64,000 nucleotides of DNA, taken from the NCBI GenBank assembly GCA_033439265.1, contig JAVTVX010000035.1, forward strand, positions 8,334,001 through 8,398,000, written 5' to 3'. The notes under the pieces are model-generated. The model had not been told where the DNA came from and ran no database searches. It saw nothing but the letters and a program-made list of their open reading frames with translations. This document shows positions 1-13,600 of this stretch, in pieces. The first letter of the stretch is position 1, and the number at the start of each line of letters is the position of its first letter. A program made the position numbers and the translations under genes. The stretch comes from Dillenia suffruticosa (taxonomy: Eukaryota > Streptophyta > Magnoliopsida > Dilleniales > Dilleniaceae).

Positions 1-131
1 GTCGAGTAATTGTTTTTGGATGTCCTTCTGTCCATACCTTTTTCTTTGATGCATTTCCTAGCATATGCTATTTTGTTTCCTGATGTGTCACCTAAATATT
101 CTTAATTCTCTTTCTTTTATATTTCTCGTAG

Positions 132-200
132 GAAATTAAATGGGTTGGTACGATTCTTGCAGCTTATCCAGATTTTCCGTTCCAAGATGGGATTTTATAG
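132..200 (+). CDS. Terminal coding exon of an unidentified gene (5' part outside the window)
   Basis: Bases 1-131 read like the end of an intron: pyrimidine-rich and closing with TTTCTCGTAG. From 132 there are 22 codons (EIKWVGTILAAYPDFPFQDG, then I-L) followed by TAG at 198-200. The frame entering the exon is assumed to be phase 0, because only that frame gives a protein-like peptide ending in a stop. I do not recognise the family. The 3' UTR would follow from 201. A chance open stretch of 22 codons cannot be excluded. Confidence 0.35.
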   Translation, partial: EIKWVGTILAAYPDFPFQDGIL

Positions 201-866
201 GAATCAACAAGTCTTTTTCTATCTAGTCTAGGGTGCATTCTTTGTGTACAAATGAACTTTTTCTTCTTATCCGTGGTCAAGTTAGAAAGTCCGTATAAAT
301 GATTTAGTTATGGTTGTTGTTCACACCGTGTGTTAGGTGCTCCACACGAAATACATTGCTACTACTATTTTATTTTGAAAAGTTAGTGATGCAAATTGGC
401 ATTCCAGCCTTTGAATAGTCACAAGCTAGCAACTCCTATGTTCTTCACGAAACATCCTCAATTCTACCATTTTGTAATCCTTATCAAATGCAAATTGGAG
501 TCGGCGATTGGTCATAATTTTAGCTGAATGATAATAATTATGATACAAATAAGGTATTGAAAGCTTTTCTTGTAATGCCCAAATGATGTAGCAATACTGA
601 TTGTTCCACCACCCATTGTATGACTAAAAATTAAAAGAAAAGGGTAGTTGTCTTGTTGCAAATATTTGGCTCCAATTTCAAAATAGATGAATTTTTCAAT
701 GTTCTACAAAATTATTATAAAGATGAAATTCAAAATTTTCAAAACAAGCACGGCACAAATGGTTTGATTTTGTTAAATGATGGATGGATTAAAAAAGCAT
801 AAAAATAGCGCATTACTGCAATTAGTGCAAATAAGAAAAAAAAGTTAAACATAATAGAGATAAAAT

Positions 867-868
<2 letters not shown>

Positions 869-924
<56 letters not shown>
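869..924. repeat. (TA)28 microsatellite
   Basis: Uninterrupted alternating TA for about 56 bases in a gene-free region. A minus-strand frame of alternating Tyr-Ile codons through it is an artefact. Confidence 0.95.
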
Positions 925-929
<5 letters not shown>

Positions 930-2032
930 GAAAAGATTGGAAAAACTTATGAATGAATATGAAATTTCTTCAATAAAATATATATAAAAATTAAATATTA
1001 AATTGATCCCATCAGAGGGAGCATAGAACAATGAACATTAAAACTTTTTTTTTTTTTTTTTGTACTTCCCACCTATATATGAAACTATAGATTAATTAAT
1101 TTGATTCAATTATTTATAAAAAAATTCAACCGCAAGGCACATTAAATCTTTAACACAAGGAAAGCAAAGGCCGAAGTATTTGACTTTCCCTGGTTGGAAA
1201 ACAAACTAGCTAGCTAAGCTAGGGTTCATAGAACAAAGGTGGTCAACTTTAATTTTAGGTAAATGAAATCCTATATACATGCATCATCGACGTGTATAAT
1301 CTTGATGCCTTCGTTTGAATTACAAACTTTTTCCTAAAATAAAAAAGGAAAAGGATATGCTTCCGTAGATTAATAAATGTATTTTGTTAGGTGCCTGTTT
1401 TCCGTAAAGGACTTTCTAATACAACCAAAACCCAGCAGATACACTTTGTTTGAATAATACCAAACTTTTCTTCCTAACAAAGGCTCCCCCGCACAACACG
1501 TTTAAAAAAGTTCCTTATTTATAATAATATACTTTTGGAATAGTATTATTTGGACTAGTTATTATCCACATAATTAGACTCTTTAATATAATTGTTATAA
1601 ACAAAATTAAAAATTCATTTTAAACGGCAAAATACAACAAGGGAGGAGTAAGTGGCGAAAGATAGCGGGTGTTATAAAATATAATTTTTTTATTTTGAAA
1701 ATGACACTTATATATATATATAAATTAATTTTTTTTTTTATAAAAAAAAAATTAAAAGCAGTTGTCCATATTTTATTATACATAGTTATTAAATCTAATT
1801 ATTTTACAAAATATATTATTTTAATTGATGGTAGCAAAATGGGGTCTTTTTGCTAAGATAAAGCCAAAACGGTTGTCTTCTTTAATGCCATTAGTGGGAG
1901 AATATCTGGGATTAAGGATTTGAACCAATCCTCTCGCTCCTCGATTCTCTTTGCTTTATCCTTCCAAATGGTTTTGTACCCAGGAATATTATCCCCACCA
2001 TTTGTCTTTTTTTTTTTTACTTTTTTTTTATA

Positions 2033-2240
2033 TCATGACACCGTCCGATATTTAAGATTTCATTCTAATTAATTCAGACCAATCTCTACAGTGATTTCTT
2101 TCGAAAGGCAGGTCTCTCAACGGAGAACACTCCATACATATGAGGGTCCGATACTTCCAATAGGAATCAAATCTCAATCCTATTTAAAAGTATTCAACTT
2201 CATATCTAGTTGAATCAATTTACATTAATCTTTTTTTTTT
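2033..2240 (-). mobile_element. SINE-like dispersed repeat, family B, copy 1
   Basis: Read on the minus strand, this segment aligns over about 190 bases with 45640-45830 on the plus strand. Shared landmarks in the same order are ATTGATTCAACTA, a block containing AGTATCGGAC, then TGTATGGAG, GAATTAATT or GGATTAATT, and AAATCTTA. A T-rich run on the plus strand at about 2007-2032 would be the A-rich 3' tail. It encodes no protein. Family membership rests on this two-copy comparison; no target-site duplication was found. Confidence 0.6.
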
Positions 2241-3089
2241 TTTTTTTTTTTGACTTTAACAGTGTTAATGGTCTCTTGTTTACTTTTTTGGGGTTTAAAA
2301 CCAGCCAATAATTGAGTTTCCTAGATAAGGCAGCCTACAACAGGAAATTAATCAGGAGCCTTTCTTTCTTTCCTTTTTTTTTTTTATTATTATTAAACGA
2401 TGGCTTTCAATTAGGCCTACAGGATCTTTAATTCTTGATTCAGACATGCTCTTGTCTGCTTTTTGATAGTAAAGACATTATCTCCATGTGCCCACCAAGT
2501 TCTATTCAAATCCAAAATTCCTTTTCAGGCATCAAGCTTAGCTTGTTCTATAAGAAACAAATAGACCAAAATGCTCACAACAGATCCACAGTCCAAGGAA
2601 GTAATCACAAATTAGTGAACAACTCTTAAGAGAATTAGTATTTGGATGGACAAAGCAAGCAAGAAGTTTTTCCCAATTATAAACTTTTCAAGGCACGTAG
2701 TTGCTTTTTCCTTAGTTCCAGAACCAAAACACCAATGATTTTTAAAAATTTTGAAAATGTCTTATTTGTATTAAATTTCGAGAGGTGTTTGGATAAAGTG
2801 AGAGTTACATGATTGTGAAATTTTATGAAGGGTTACCTACCAATCTTTATTATGTGATTCAAATCTTAGCTTTTAAATCTTGATAAACTACTTTTTTACT
2901 TAATTCAAGATACCCACAAAAGCAAACTATGCTAAAAGGAGGCTAGGTATACTTACAAATAGAACTTAAAATTCGGCCTTTGGTTGAAAAATTATGTCTA
3001 ACTGCATTTTAATTAGAGTGAATAGATTTCTTTAGTTTTAAATTCAAGTTTTCTATGATGTTATGTTAAAAATCCCTTATTATAGTATT

Positions 3090-3250
3090 TATGATTCGGT
3101 CAATCTAATAGAAAAGTTGTTAAATCTTTTAATTAAATTTTAGATTTAAAATTTGAGAATAAAAAAATTATGTTATGAGAGTTATATCTTTAAAATAGAT
3201 CTGTTTAAAATGAATTAATCAGAATATAATTTTAAATATCGGTTAGTAGA
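3090..3250 (+). mobile_element. Possible decayed family A SINE
   Basis: It resembles the 3' half of the family A SINEs at 6.2, 38.0, 46.2 and 58.7 kb: a block like GAATTAATCAGAATATAATT, then AAATATCGGTTAGTA and an A-rich end. The 5' half is too diverged to align by eye and no target-site duplication is visible. Confidence 0.3.
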
Positions 3251-6158
3251 AAAAAAATAATTAGAGTTTGAATAATTTCTCAAAGTTTGGGATGTCTTCT
3301 TTTTGTGAGTGAAGCAAGAATTATGGGAGGAATTCAACTTATGGATCAAGCTGTGATCGTGGCTATGGTTGGAAAAAGGGAAAAAGATCTCGTTGATGAT
3401 CTTATATGTGGTAATCACGTAAGGGACCCCCACTTGATTACTGCCCTTGAATACGATGCTCCCTTGGAATGGTGCATTCATTGATTAGACAGATGGGCCA
3501 AACTATTATCTACTAGAAATTTTATGATTGTCTCTCTAGGTTATCTCATGTCAAAGATCATCTCTTTGACAAATATACCACCCTCTCTAAAGACATGATA
3601 ATTGTGTTGTCCTACATGTGAATTGTTTTTCTTAATTTAATGAAACTTTTTTGATTTGCATACTTGTCAAAAGTGCTACAGCGCATATCACCACCATTTT
3701 TTTCTTGTGAAGAAAAGAATCAGAGGAAAACTTAACTACTCTCAGCCTAGACCACCAGTAACATGGTAAGACACTTTCTTATTCGCTCTAGAGACTTTGA
3801 CATCTCTCACATCTTCCGCTAACAAATTGCATAAAGAAGAGGGGGGAAGGAGGAATTCTTTGACTCCAGGCTCGTAAGAATGACCGAGGGAAGCAAGTGA
3901 TCCGCACACCTATTTTTCTCTCCAAAATGACATTGAAAGGAAACAACCCTTTATTAGCAAATAACCATTCAAGCAACTGTTATATGAACTTAAAAATCAA
4001 TAATTAGAAATAACAAATCTGATGAGACCAAACTCTGTTAGTACTTTTAAGAATATATATGATAAATCATTTAAGATTATTAAACTATATCAAATTTTGT
4101 TGAAATGTATTTTACTTTCTATGTTTTGTGGGTTTCTTTTTTTTTTTTTTTTTTTTTTTTGGTTTTTTTGTATCCAACTAAGGTATAGGGTCTGTCAACA
4201 GCCACGGGAACCAAAATATTCAAAGAATTAGATCATGTTAGGTTGGAAGGGCTGACCAATGCTTGAACCTATCCAATGGGGCAAGGGGGCTTGTTTGAAT
4301 TAAATTTAAATTAATATGGACACCACCATTAGTCTAAAATGGTTGCCGATTTACTACCGGTGCATGTGAATAGCAAACCCATATGTCGGGTTTTGTGAGC
4401 TCACGAAAACATCCCAATCTTCAAATTCTTTGATTTCGTGCTCCCTTCCCTTTTCTTTTAAAATTTCGCCTTTTTCTTATTTAAAAATTTATAAGTCTTT
4501 TTATTTTTTATTTTTATTTTTGGTGGTAGAGTTCAGAGTTCAAAAGATGTGTCGAAGGTTGGTGGAGACTCACTAAGTTGACCAAGTCTGCCTCCTAGAG
4601 AACCACAAATTTGAAATTTGAAATTAAAAATAAAAGAATTAAATTTAATAAAAAGTTTGAATAGTTTGGTTAATGTCCCTGACGTTGTTTACTTTTCTAG
4701 GGTTCTCCAATAAAACATATACACGCAAAGAGTAAACTTCCAAGATTTATTGAGCCTAACCATTGATTGAAAAATTTTGACTTTTTGTCAATCAGACTTC
4801 TTAGCCAGCCAATTAAAGAACGACACCTAGCTAAAAGAAATACTTTAACGTGTTCTTTTACATGATTGATTTTCTTGTAGTGCACTCTTGAAGTAGGAAA
4901 AAGTTGAGGAATAAAATTAAAAATATAATATAATACAATTTTATTAATCATCCAAAAAAGATAATAAAAATTTTCAAGATATTATATTAATAAAATAAAA
5001 TAATACCATAAATTTTTATTAATTTAATTATTTAACACGTAATAATGACTTCCACCGACGACCTGTCAAAAGAAACAAATGGGTTGGGTTTGATGGTGGC
5101 GTGAGTAGCCACGATTGGTAAAAGTGTTAAAAGAAGCAAATACAAAAAGGAAGACGAGGATGTGATGGAAATCTAAAATGGGAGCACATTTCGTGCACCA
5201 ACTTCTCAAGTATTATTATTATTTCATATTAAAAGGGAGCATTTATTTTGCATGCTTAATGCTTATCCATATCTTTGTGAGCTGTGATATATGAGCAATA
5301 TGCGATGATGATGCCTCTTTCCTAGGAAGCTGCTTTTGATGGATGACTTGTGACGCTCTCTGACTTGTGACCACATTGCCTTTTTTGGGTGTTTGCTACG
5401 CTCACCGGTTCTTCCATGTACTTCTTGTGCCTCTTTGCTTGGGGAGCCGGGGTTGATTGTATTGCCACCGTTGACCCGAGAGAGTAAGTTAGAAATACAT
5501 GACCAAATCGCAATTATGCAATTAAATATATAAATAATTTTTATTTTAAGTATTCATATAATTGGCCAAACCTTTTTTTTTTAAAAAAAAGTAATTTGAT
5601 GGTAATCCAAAATAATAATTATTTATATTTTTAAGACTTTAAAATTGAAATTTTATCCAAATATATACATATAAAAAGACATTACAATTTGATGGATCGT
5701 TGATGTATATTTAAATAATTAACAGATACGATAATTTTACCAAATAATGTTTAAATATGGACACACATTCATATGGAGTTTATTTTGCAACCTAGTCGTT
5801 TAACCAGTTTGGAACTTGCATGACGTGAGATATTAGCACTATTTATCTGTTTGGCGTAAAGTATAATTCTTGTAAATACCAATTTTCTTGTATTACATAG
5901 TTGTTGTTTAAATGAATAATCAATTAAAAATTGTAAGATACCAAATTTGATAGCAAGCATAGAGCTTTAGTTATTTGCTGGTGTAACCCCATAAGGCTAA
6001 ACGTAAATCCAATCTTTTATGGGAGAATGATGGATTTTCAGGCATGTTTATCATCCCACCGGTGGTCCTTCAAGCCTCTGGTACCGCATCATTTTCTTCA
6101 GATCTCACCACCATCCCGCTGGAGGTAGAGGGAGAGGATGAGTAGTCAAGGGAACAAG

Positions 6159-6366
6159 AACAAGCTCGTTTACCCCAATGGTCAGTTGACCGTGATACTA
6201 GATTTCTTAATCAAAATAATATATTTGACTTACGATTTAAATATATATCAAATTATATTGAAAGGGTAACTCTCTTAAATAAGTTACTGGAAATCTCAAA
6301 CTAAATAGTCAGAATATGATTTCGAATACCGATTAATATAATATCAAAAGAAAAACAAGCTGTTCA
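6159..6366 (+). mobile_element. tRNA-derived SINE, family A (older copy)
   Basis: The body is about 6173-6353. It starts with AATGGTCAGTTGACCGTGAT, the tRNA-like head shared by the family, and ends with TTCGAATACCGATTAATATA and an A-rich tail. Imperfect flanking direct repeats (AACAAGCTCGTT on the left, AACAAGCTGTT on the right) look like a diverged target-site duplication. The middle carries AT-rich changes, so it is probably older than the copies at 38.0 and 58.7 kb. Confidence 0.6.
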
Positions 6367-9331
6367 CAAATTAAATGAACTAAATTTAAATATTTTTTTA
6401 ATTTAATTATAAATTAGGTTTAACTTGACTCAATTATAATAAAATAAGATTAATTTGTTGACTATACCTAACATATTGTGTGGTCAGGTCTTTCGAGATA
6501 AACCAGAAGCTATGAGAAAATTAACAAAACTCTTCAGGTTTGAGAACTAGTCTACATATGTTTAAAGAAAGCATCAGATTCCTAAATTAGGTCGAACTGG
6601 TTGGTGGGTGATAAATTTAGGGCTATTGGTGGCTCATTGCCTCGGCTTGGGAAGGAACTGCCTTTTCCCCATGCTTTCAGTCCTAGGTTGACAATTAGGG
6701 CAAGAAACAACTCATATGCGATCTTTTCACAACGACCATCGTTATTGAGAAAATAATCTGAATATATGCCCTAGTCATCCTCTCAAACACAAATAGCCCA
6801 AGGTTCTGTGTCACATGGCTACTAAAACAAAAATCACGATAATCTTATTATTCTTCAAAATAACATGACATTTTAAACCTTCTTTTTTTTTTTTTTTAAA
6901 TAATTAAAGATGGGCGAGTGGCAGGTATTAAGATAAAAGCCCAGTAGTCTAATTTTAGTAAATCTACAGCCTTTCAAGTAGTTAAATAACATTCTAATCT
7001 ATGGAATTGAATACCCAATTAGTTACCCCACTTTAATTTAAAACATATTTGGCTAATGAACGAACCAAAGAAAGAGTGAACATATTCCAATCATCACAAG
7101 TTTTCTCACATCATTAAATTCACCAAAGTGTGGTTCTCTCTGTCTCTCTCTCATTAAAAGGTAGACTTATTATAGGAATCTTAAGAAGGATATTGGATAA
7201 CGAGGTTCTCTGATGATATATATATTCTTAGTAGCATGGACTCTACGCTCAAAATGGTGGTGGTGTTCCTTTTCGGTGATTGATCTCCTATACCCTATCC
7301 ACCTTCAATAAATGACTCTCAAATGGGTTCACAGTCTTTCAGTCAGTCAGCTGTCAGATGCTCACCACACATTTGAGTTTACCTAATGTTTCTATCCATC
7401 TGAAAATCAAAACAGGAATTTTAGGTTAACGAACCGTTTCATTTTCAACCCGGATTTAATCATATCACCACGGATACTCAAAAACTAAACATTTCATGTG
7501 TAACAAGTGTGTGTTAGTTTAACGGGTAAAGACGGATCAAATCAAGTCTGTACCGGTGTGTGGGAGAGGAGGGGGTTATGAGTGGAGAGCGAGCAAGCCT
7601 CTTGTTACATGACTCATCACCTTGAGGTGCTTTACCCAATGTGATTTTATATTTCCATAAAAAATGTCTACCAAAAAGGTAAGCAGTGTCGAGCTTGTGA
7701 TCAAGACAACTAAAGATTTGCAAGTCTATGATAGGCTTTATCTGTAATATGAAGCCAATGGAATACAGAGATCACCTTAACAGGAAAGAGAAGCAATTCA
7801 CAACTTGGAAGTTCTTAATCATTTCCAAAAACACAAGAAGGAAAGGAACCAAGTATAAGCATACCCATCCAATAAGAAGCATTTGTATAGGATAAGCTTT
7901 GCTAGCGAATGGACATACATACAAAATGGCAGGTAAGATTCCTGAAAAGGATATTTAGGGCAACCAACTTCATTATAGTACCGAACCAATGAGCATACAG
8001 AGCGAAAATCTACTCCTAACTCAAATTAATCTAAACCATACAAAGGCATCAACACATAGTTTAATTTTTTGTGGTGACAGCAATGGTATTAAGTCCTCAA
8101 TTCCATTCGAATATTGGTATGTTATTTTGTTCAAAAGCATGTGTCTCCTTCAAGAACCACAATAATCATATGTTCAAGCAAAAAATGAAGGAAATTGAGA
8201 CTTCATTCCAGGGTTGGGTAAAAGGGAAGTTAGAATGCACCTAATTGAGAGGCTAGGGTGGGGCTGGGCTGGTCTAAGATTCAGGACCATATAGGTGAAA
8301 CTACTAATCACATGCTATTTATAAAAGAAATTTTGTACAGCCAAGGAACTATAGAGTTAATCAGTGACAAAGAGAAACAACAACCTATAACCAAGCACAC
8401 TAAAAAAAGGACGGTGAAAAGAAATATGATCAGATCAATCTAGAAGGCAATGGTTCGGCTCAGGTCGCGTATAAGTCGGTTGTCATCCAACCCTTGACAC
8501 GGGGTCCACTACAGTGTTTGCAAAAGCAAAAAAAGAAAAGCTTATTCTGGCCCTGCATCAGGACAAAGCCCAAGTGGATGACGAGTGGACAGACGACTCG
8601 AGTCAAGCCACAACCCAGTTTAAAGCAGGCACAAAACAAATAGTACAATTACTTCCCCACTTTACATCTTTACATCTTTACTTGTTCTCAATAAAATGGT
8701 TGGGTGCAGACGAAGTGGGTAAGCAGTTCTCATTGAAACAGTCTCTTCGTTTTAAATTTTCAATGGGGACCCTTCAAGTGAGAAGGATTTTAAAAGCCAT
8801 TGGATAAGGGTCTGGTTTGATGTTGTCACATGGATGATAGTGGTAATGTTGGTCATGGTGGTTGACTGTTACCTGTTACCCGCCTCCCTCATCAATACTG
8901 GCAGAAGATGTGAATAACTTAAATAAAATGACTTTCCTATTTGTTCATCCACACGAACTCTACCCAAAGAGGATATGCAATTAATATTTACAACAACCAT
9001 CAAGTTCTGTTACTACTTACCCTTAAAAGAAAACTTCACCGTAAAAAAACCACTTCACATAATGAGTATTATTTATTCATTTCGAGACAAAAGAACTACC
9101 CTTCTTTCAAAATTAAAAATATTTAGAAAAAATTTCACAGGTTACCCATATGTAACATAGTCTGGGAATAATTACGAGAAGTTTTGGAAAAATGGATGAT
9201 CAAAAAGACAAAAAATGAAGAGTTATTGTTATAAAAAAAACTATCGTTTGATTATTAAAGAGCATAGAAGAAAGGATAAAAAGAATAATTTCGAGAAAAA
9301 GTTCCTCTAGGGGCATGTGGCTTTGCATTTA

Positions 9332-9790
9332 TTATACGATTTCATGGATTGAATTTGGATTAGTTCCAGTTCCTGATGAGCTAGCTATTGAGGCAGGCCA
9401 ATAGAGTGCAAAACCTTGGCAAACATGTGCCCAAAGCAAGAAAAGGAAATAGTCCGGCCCCTGGTTGCGAGATGCTGCCCTATGATTGGTCCACCTCAGC
9501 AGCTTAATGCCAATTGCTATTTGGGTTACGGGAACAAAACCGTGCCTACATAGAAATTGTACTTGTGTGAGGCATAATGTAGGGAGACTTATGGTTGCAT
9601 GTTGAAGATGTGAAGCCAGCAGTTTTGTTGCTTTAGGCTTGTTTATGAGACAAACAAGGCTGTTTGCTGTTGGTGATATTAAACATGACTGAAACACCTT
9701 CGATCCAAAAAGGCTGAAGCACCCAATTATGATATCTGGGTGTTTGACAAATATCTTGAAAATGTTGAAAGAAGTAAACAATATTAACAC
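9332..9790 (-). other. 152-codon open frame of doubtful coding status
   Basis: This is the longest open frame in the first 20 kb, and its base composition is less AT-rich than its surroundings. The first 60 residues are hydrophobic and Cys-rich. The C-terminal part ends in a Ser/Thr/Gly/Asn-rich stretch (SSSGTGTNPNSIHEIV). I recognise no domain. No promoter or splice context stands out, and the frame lies about 0.9 kb downstream of the one-helix protein gene on the same strand. It may be a decayed gene or transposon fragment, or chance. Confidence 0.15.
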
Positions 9791-10491
9791 GAAGAAAACT
9801 AAAACTAAGTAAATTCAAACTGTAGGTTTTGATGTTGCTTTAAGGAAAATTAATATCAGAAATGTTGAGATATAGGTCCCATTTATATAGGTGGTTAAGA
9901 AGGGATAATGATTTGTTAGGATCTTAATTATCAGCATTTTTTCAGTGGAGCAGCTTCTTGAATGACCTGAGCTGCTGAATATGACCTAGACTAGACTTTC
10001 ACCACTGCAGCAATATCAAACATACTACAAGCATCTCCTTAGTAAGGGTCCAGATCTAACAAGCTATTAGAGATCCACTTATAGGGACCATTGCATAGCT
10101 GTCAGTTCCATTCTTTCCTCATAACATTTAAATAGGATGAAGGGATTGTAGTTGAGACGTATAGTGCATCCACTAAAAGATGAGAGTTTTCAGCCAGAAA
10201 GCCAAAAAGGCTATGAATTGGCTCCGCTTCCCCGAAGAAGCCGTCCTATTAAATTCCACCCACAATTCAATTCAAAAGAAAAGGCGCAAGGGATAAGGGA
10301 TAACCCATCTTCTATCTAACAAAAACATAATGTCCCGATGCAACCCATTATTTGCCACCTTAAGAAGGTACCTACAGAAGTTTCTATCACCTTTTATATC
10401 CAAAATGTTCTGCACAAGTTGGAAAATCCCAAGAAAGAAGACAAAGAAGGGAGGAAAAAAAAATTAAAAGGCCAAGTTCAACATGAACCTA

Positions 10492-10497
10492 TTTATT
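10492..10497 (-). promoter_or_regulatory. Candidate polyadenylation signal (AATAAA)
   Basis: AATAAA on the minus strand about 180 bases after the stop of the one-helix protein gene, a reasonable distance for a plant 3' UTR. Plant signals are loose, so this is only a candidate. Confidence 0.3.
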
Positions 10498-10675
10498 GTT
10501 TACAATAGTGGAAAAACCGTTGAAAATCATATTTATATTCAAGTCGCCATACAGTACATGTGAACTTTACATCAACAAATATAGAGTAAAAAATCAAAAA
10601 GATGTTACAAATTCAATTTAAAAGAATGATTCTTCACAATTTTGTAAATCAGGCCACAGCAGCTCAGAAGACGAG

Positions 10676-13600
10676 TCATTGGAAAAAGAAACTGACAATA
10701 GCCTTCCAATATTCAGCCAGCTAAAGAGAAATGACCAAGCTATATCAGAAAACTCAGCCAAGTAGCACAAACACACAAATACAAAAGCTCCTCCACAGTA
10801 ACTTACCTGAGAAGGAATACTCCTTCCAGTTTGACCTTCAAGCACTAAACCAGCAGTGAGACCAATGATTGCCCAGGCACCATTTATTGCTTCAATTCTC
10901 CGTTGCCTCTAAAACAAAATTTACACTATGATTGGAAAATTCATGTTGACAAGGCTAGAGGAGCAGGGATAACTCATGTGGACAAGTTTATTATTGATGC
11001 TGTCCATTAATATTAAACAATATCAGTTATGTTCCTTAGACTTCATCAGTGCATGTATGATTGGATAACTTATTCTTGGGGTAAGGGCTTTCAATTTTTG
11101 CATTGCTCAACGGAAATAATCTTTGTATAAACCAGAACAAAAACTAGCCCTCCAATTAAGAATGTAAGTCTTATCAACACACCACTTTACGGTTGCATTT
11201 GGATTCAAGTACCTTAAATTTCTTTATTTGGATGGGCATTAAAGTAACTTAAATGAGAAGCATTTTGTAATCAGAATTTTAGTAAGAATATGAAAGTAAT
11301 TACAAGATATTAGTAAAAGATAGGTCATGCTGTGGTGATTTAGGCATGTAGAGTGAGAACTAGTGGTGAAAAATAGGTAGGTGGCAATGACAACACCACC
11401 ACCAACAATGTCCTATAGACGGTGATGGTACAAGCTTGGTGGTAATAGACACGATGATGGTGCTGGGTGGGTCCTATAACTGAGAGTGGGTTGGCAATGA
11501 AGCTTTAAGCCTGTATATCTTAAGTGGACAGAACTTTTATTTTTTAGGAAACCATTCCTTTTACAAAATTTTCACAACTACCTTAACCCAAACTTTCGAA
11601 GTCCACAATAGATCACTGAAATTCATAAGAACAGCTATACAAAATTATTATAAGAACATTGCAATGAAATTGTTTTTCTTTTATCGGTTTCAAATAATAG
11701 TTTCTAAAGAAGCCAAAAGTTGGCTTCATTTGATGATGAACCGTGCAGTAGTCAAGCTTAACTCGAGGAATTTCACAACATTTAGGCCCTTTCAGCTAAT
11801 ATTTTGATCACAAGGTACTGATTTCACCCTGACACTGATTTATTTGTTGAACTCAAGGACTTTATTTTTGTTATCATAATTAAAAAAAAAAAATTAGAAC
11901 ATTAAAAGAATCCACCACCTTGCGTTTCTCTTTTGCTCGAATTTCTTGCATTTGTTTGGCAGCTAGCCTCTTGGCTTCCAAAGGATCGACCATGATAACC
12001 TCTTTGCGATCATGTTTTCCTGAAGACACCTGTTCAATCAGAAAAATGTGCTGGTAATATATAACATCACCATATCAAATGAGTAGAAGATTAATTTTCA
12101 TGGAGTTCATTAAGTCTACCAAACAATTCCAAGTAGGTGCACAAGGACAAAAGAAGAGGTCTAGCTAAGGCGAAAATTCATATTATCTAGCAGCTACGGG
12201 TGTGAGGAGAAAATAAAATTTCATTTGCTTAACAAGAAGTGTGGAAGGCATAAGCAGAAGCACCTAAGGGAAGTCTTACAACTGTAATATTCTTCAAAAG
12301 AAAAGTAGCAGGCGAGAACTGATGGGTGACTAACAACTTTGAAAGTTTATACCCTTTTTGTCCTTTAGGTGCAACAGTTGGCGTTTCTTGGATAAATTTT
12401 CTACTCTTTTTTCTCCCTAGTGTTGGGGTCTTTAATGTAAAGTTATTCCTTTTTATAAGGTTTCTATACGCAATGCAAAAGAGGATCTCTGTTGTTTTTT
12501 TCTTTATGATGCATAAACAGTATTGAGATATTTCCCGAAATCATAGAATTTCAATCAAAAAGTTAAAAGGAGAAGTGAAACTTTGTAGTTTTATAAAATT
12601 TAAAGGGCTTTCACAATGAAGTTAAATTAGGTCCAAATAACTTTAAACACGCTCATAGATGCATAGACCACACTTAAAAATGGACTTTATTTGTTGCTTA
12701 AATATGAGAAACTATTTTAGATGTATATGCATAGGTATATGATTTATTCTACTCTAAGCATGTCCTGTCACATATCTTACAAGTCAGTATATTGCCATAT
12801 CTTCTTGTGGGTGCCAAATCTAAAGGACAAAAACAACACAACCCACAGGAAGCAAGATCCTGAAAGATTTATTTTCCAACTATAAGGCCAAAGAGTTTGA
12901 CTGTAAATTGTACAATGCTAACAAAAGCATTTACAGTACCATTCAACACTACTGCTACAGCAACTAGTAGCAACATATGGTAATCTAATGTAAATAATTA
13001 CAACGATTTCCACCAAAAACTGAAACAAGATCCTATTAGGGATTTTCGATAAATTCACAAAGTTTAATTTAGGGCTCACAACTCATCTCACAAACAGCAT
13101 CTGAAAGGAAACTAAAATCACTACTCATCTCACAAACAGCATCTGAAAAGAAACTGAAACCAAAACCACTGAAAATTTTAAGTTCTCCAATGTGAATATT
13201 CTGGAAAATCTCAAGATAACTCCTTAAACTGTTACTTCTCTTGATTTGTCGCACACTGCATTTATCATAAAAAAGTAGATTGCTACAATTTTAATGACTT
13301 AGATGTGATGCCAATGGTGCATGTGACAATGTATTTGTGCATTTCAATGTTTACATTCCAATGAACATGTGAGAGAACAAGCATGAGAAAAAAATTGCCA
13401 TGTTTGGCCTTATAATGAAACATGGGAGACGGCACCTGTATATATTCATTCGAAAATAAGACCAACTTACAGTAGCGTGCTGACTAACACATTTTTACAC
13501 TACAATTTATTGCGAAATATGAAGCAAAAACATACAAATAAAAGACTAAGCAAACACAATGAAGGGCATGACATGAAAAGGACAAGTTCGTTAAATATAT

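Larger units (their letters stand above)
201..9331. other. Gene-free stretch of about 9.1 kb
   Basis: No open frame here has a recognisable domain, codon pattern or paired splice sites. It holds poly-T runs (for example 2231-2251 and 4138-4160), a long (TA)n tract, and at least two SINE-like copies (2033-2240, 6159-6366) with a possible third near 3090-3250. The first few hundred bases probably contain the 3' UTR of the gene ending at 200. Short frames near 3287-3484, 5322-5513, 7514-7723 and 8514-8807 look like chance. Confidence 0.6.

Noticed and set aside
1915-1925. GGTTCAAATCC on the minus strand, a tRNA B-box-like motif
   Set aside because: The flanking bases do not form a T-stem or an acceptor stem, and no tRNA cloverleaf fits.
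3215-3484. Overlapping frames of 88 (minus) and 65 (plus) codons
   Set aside because: No domain, and the plus-strand version begins in AT-rich, possibly SINE-derived sequence.
10180-10300. Short plus-strand peptide MRVFSQKAKKAMNWLRFPEE and onward, about 40 codons
   Set aside because: Too short and isolated, with no family recognised and no splice partners.
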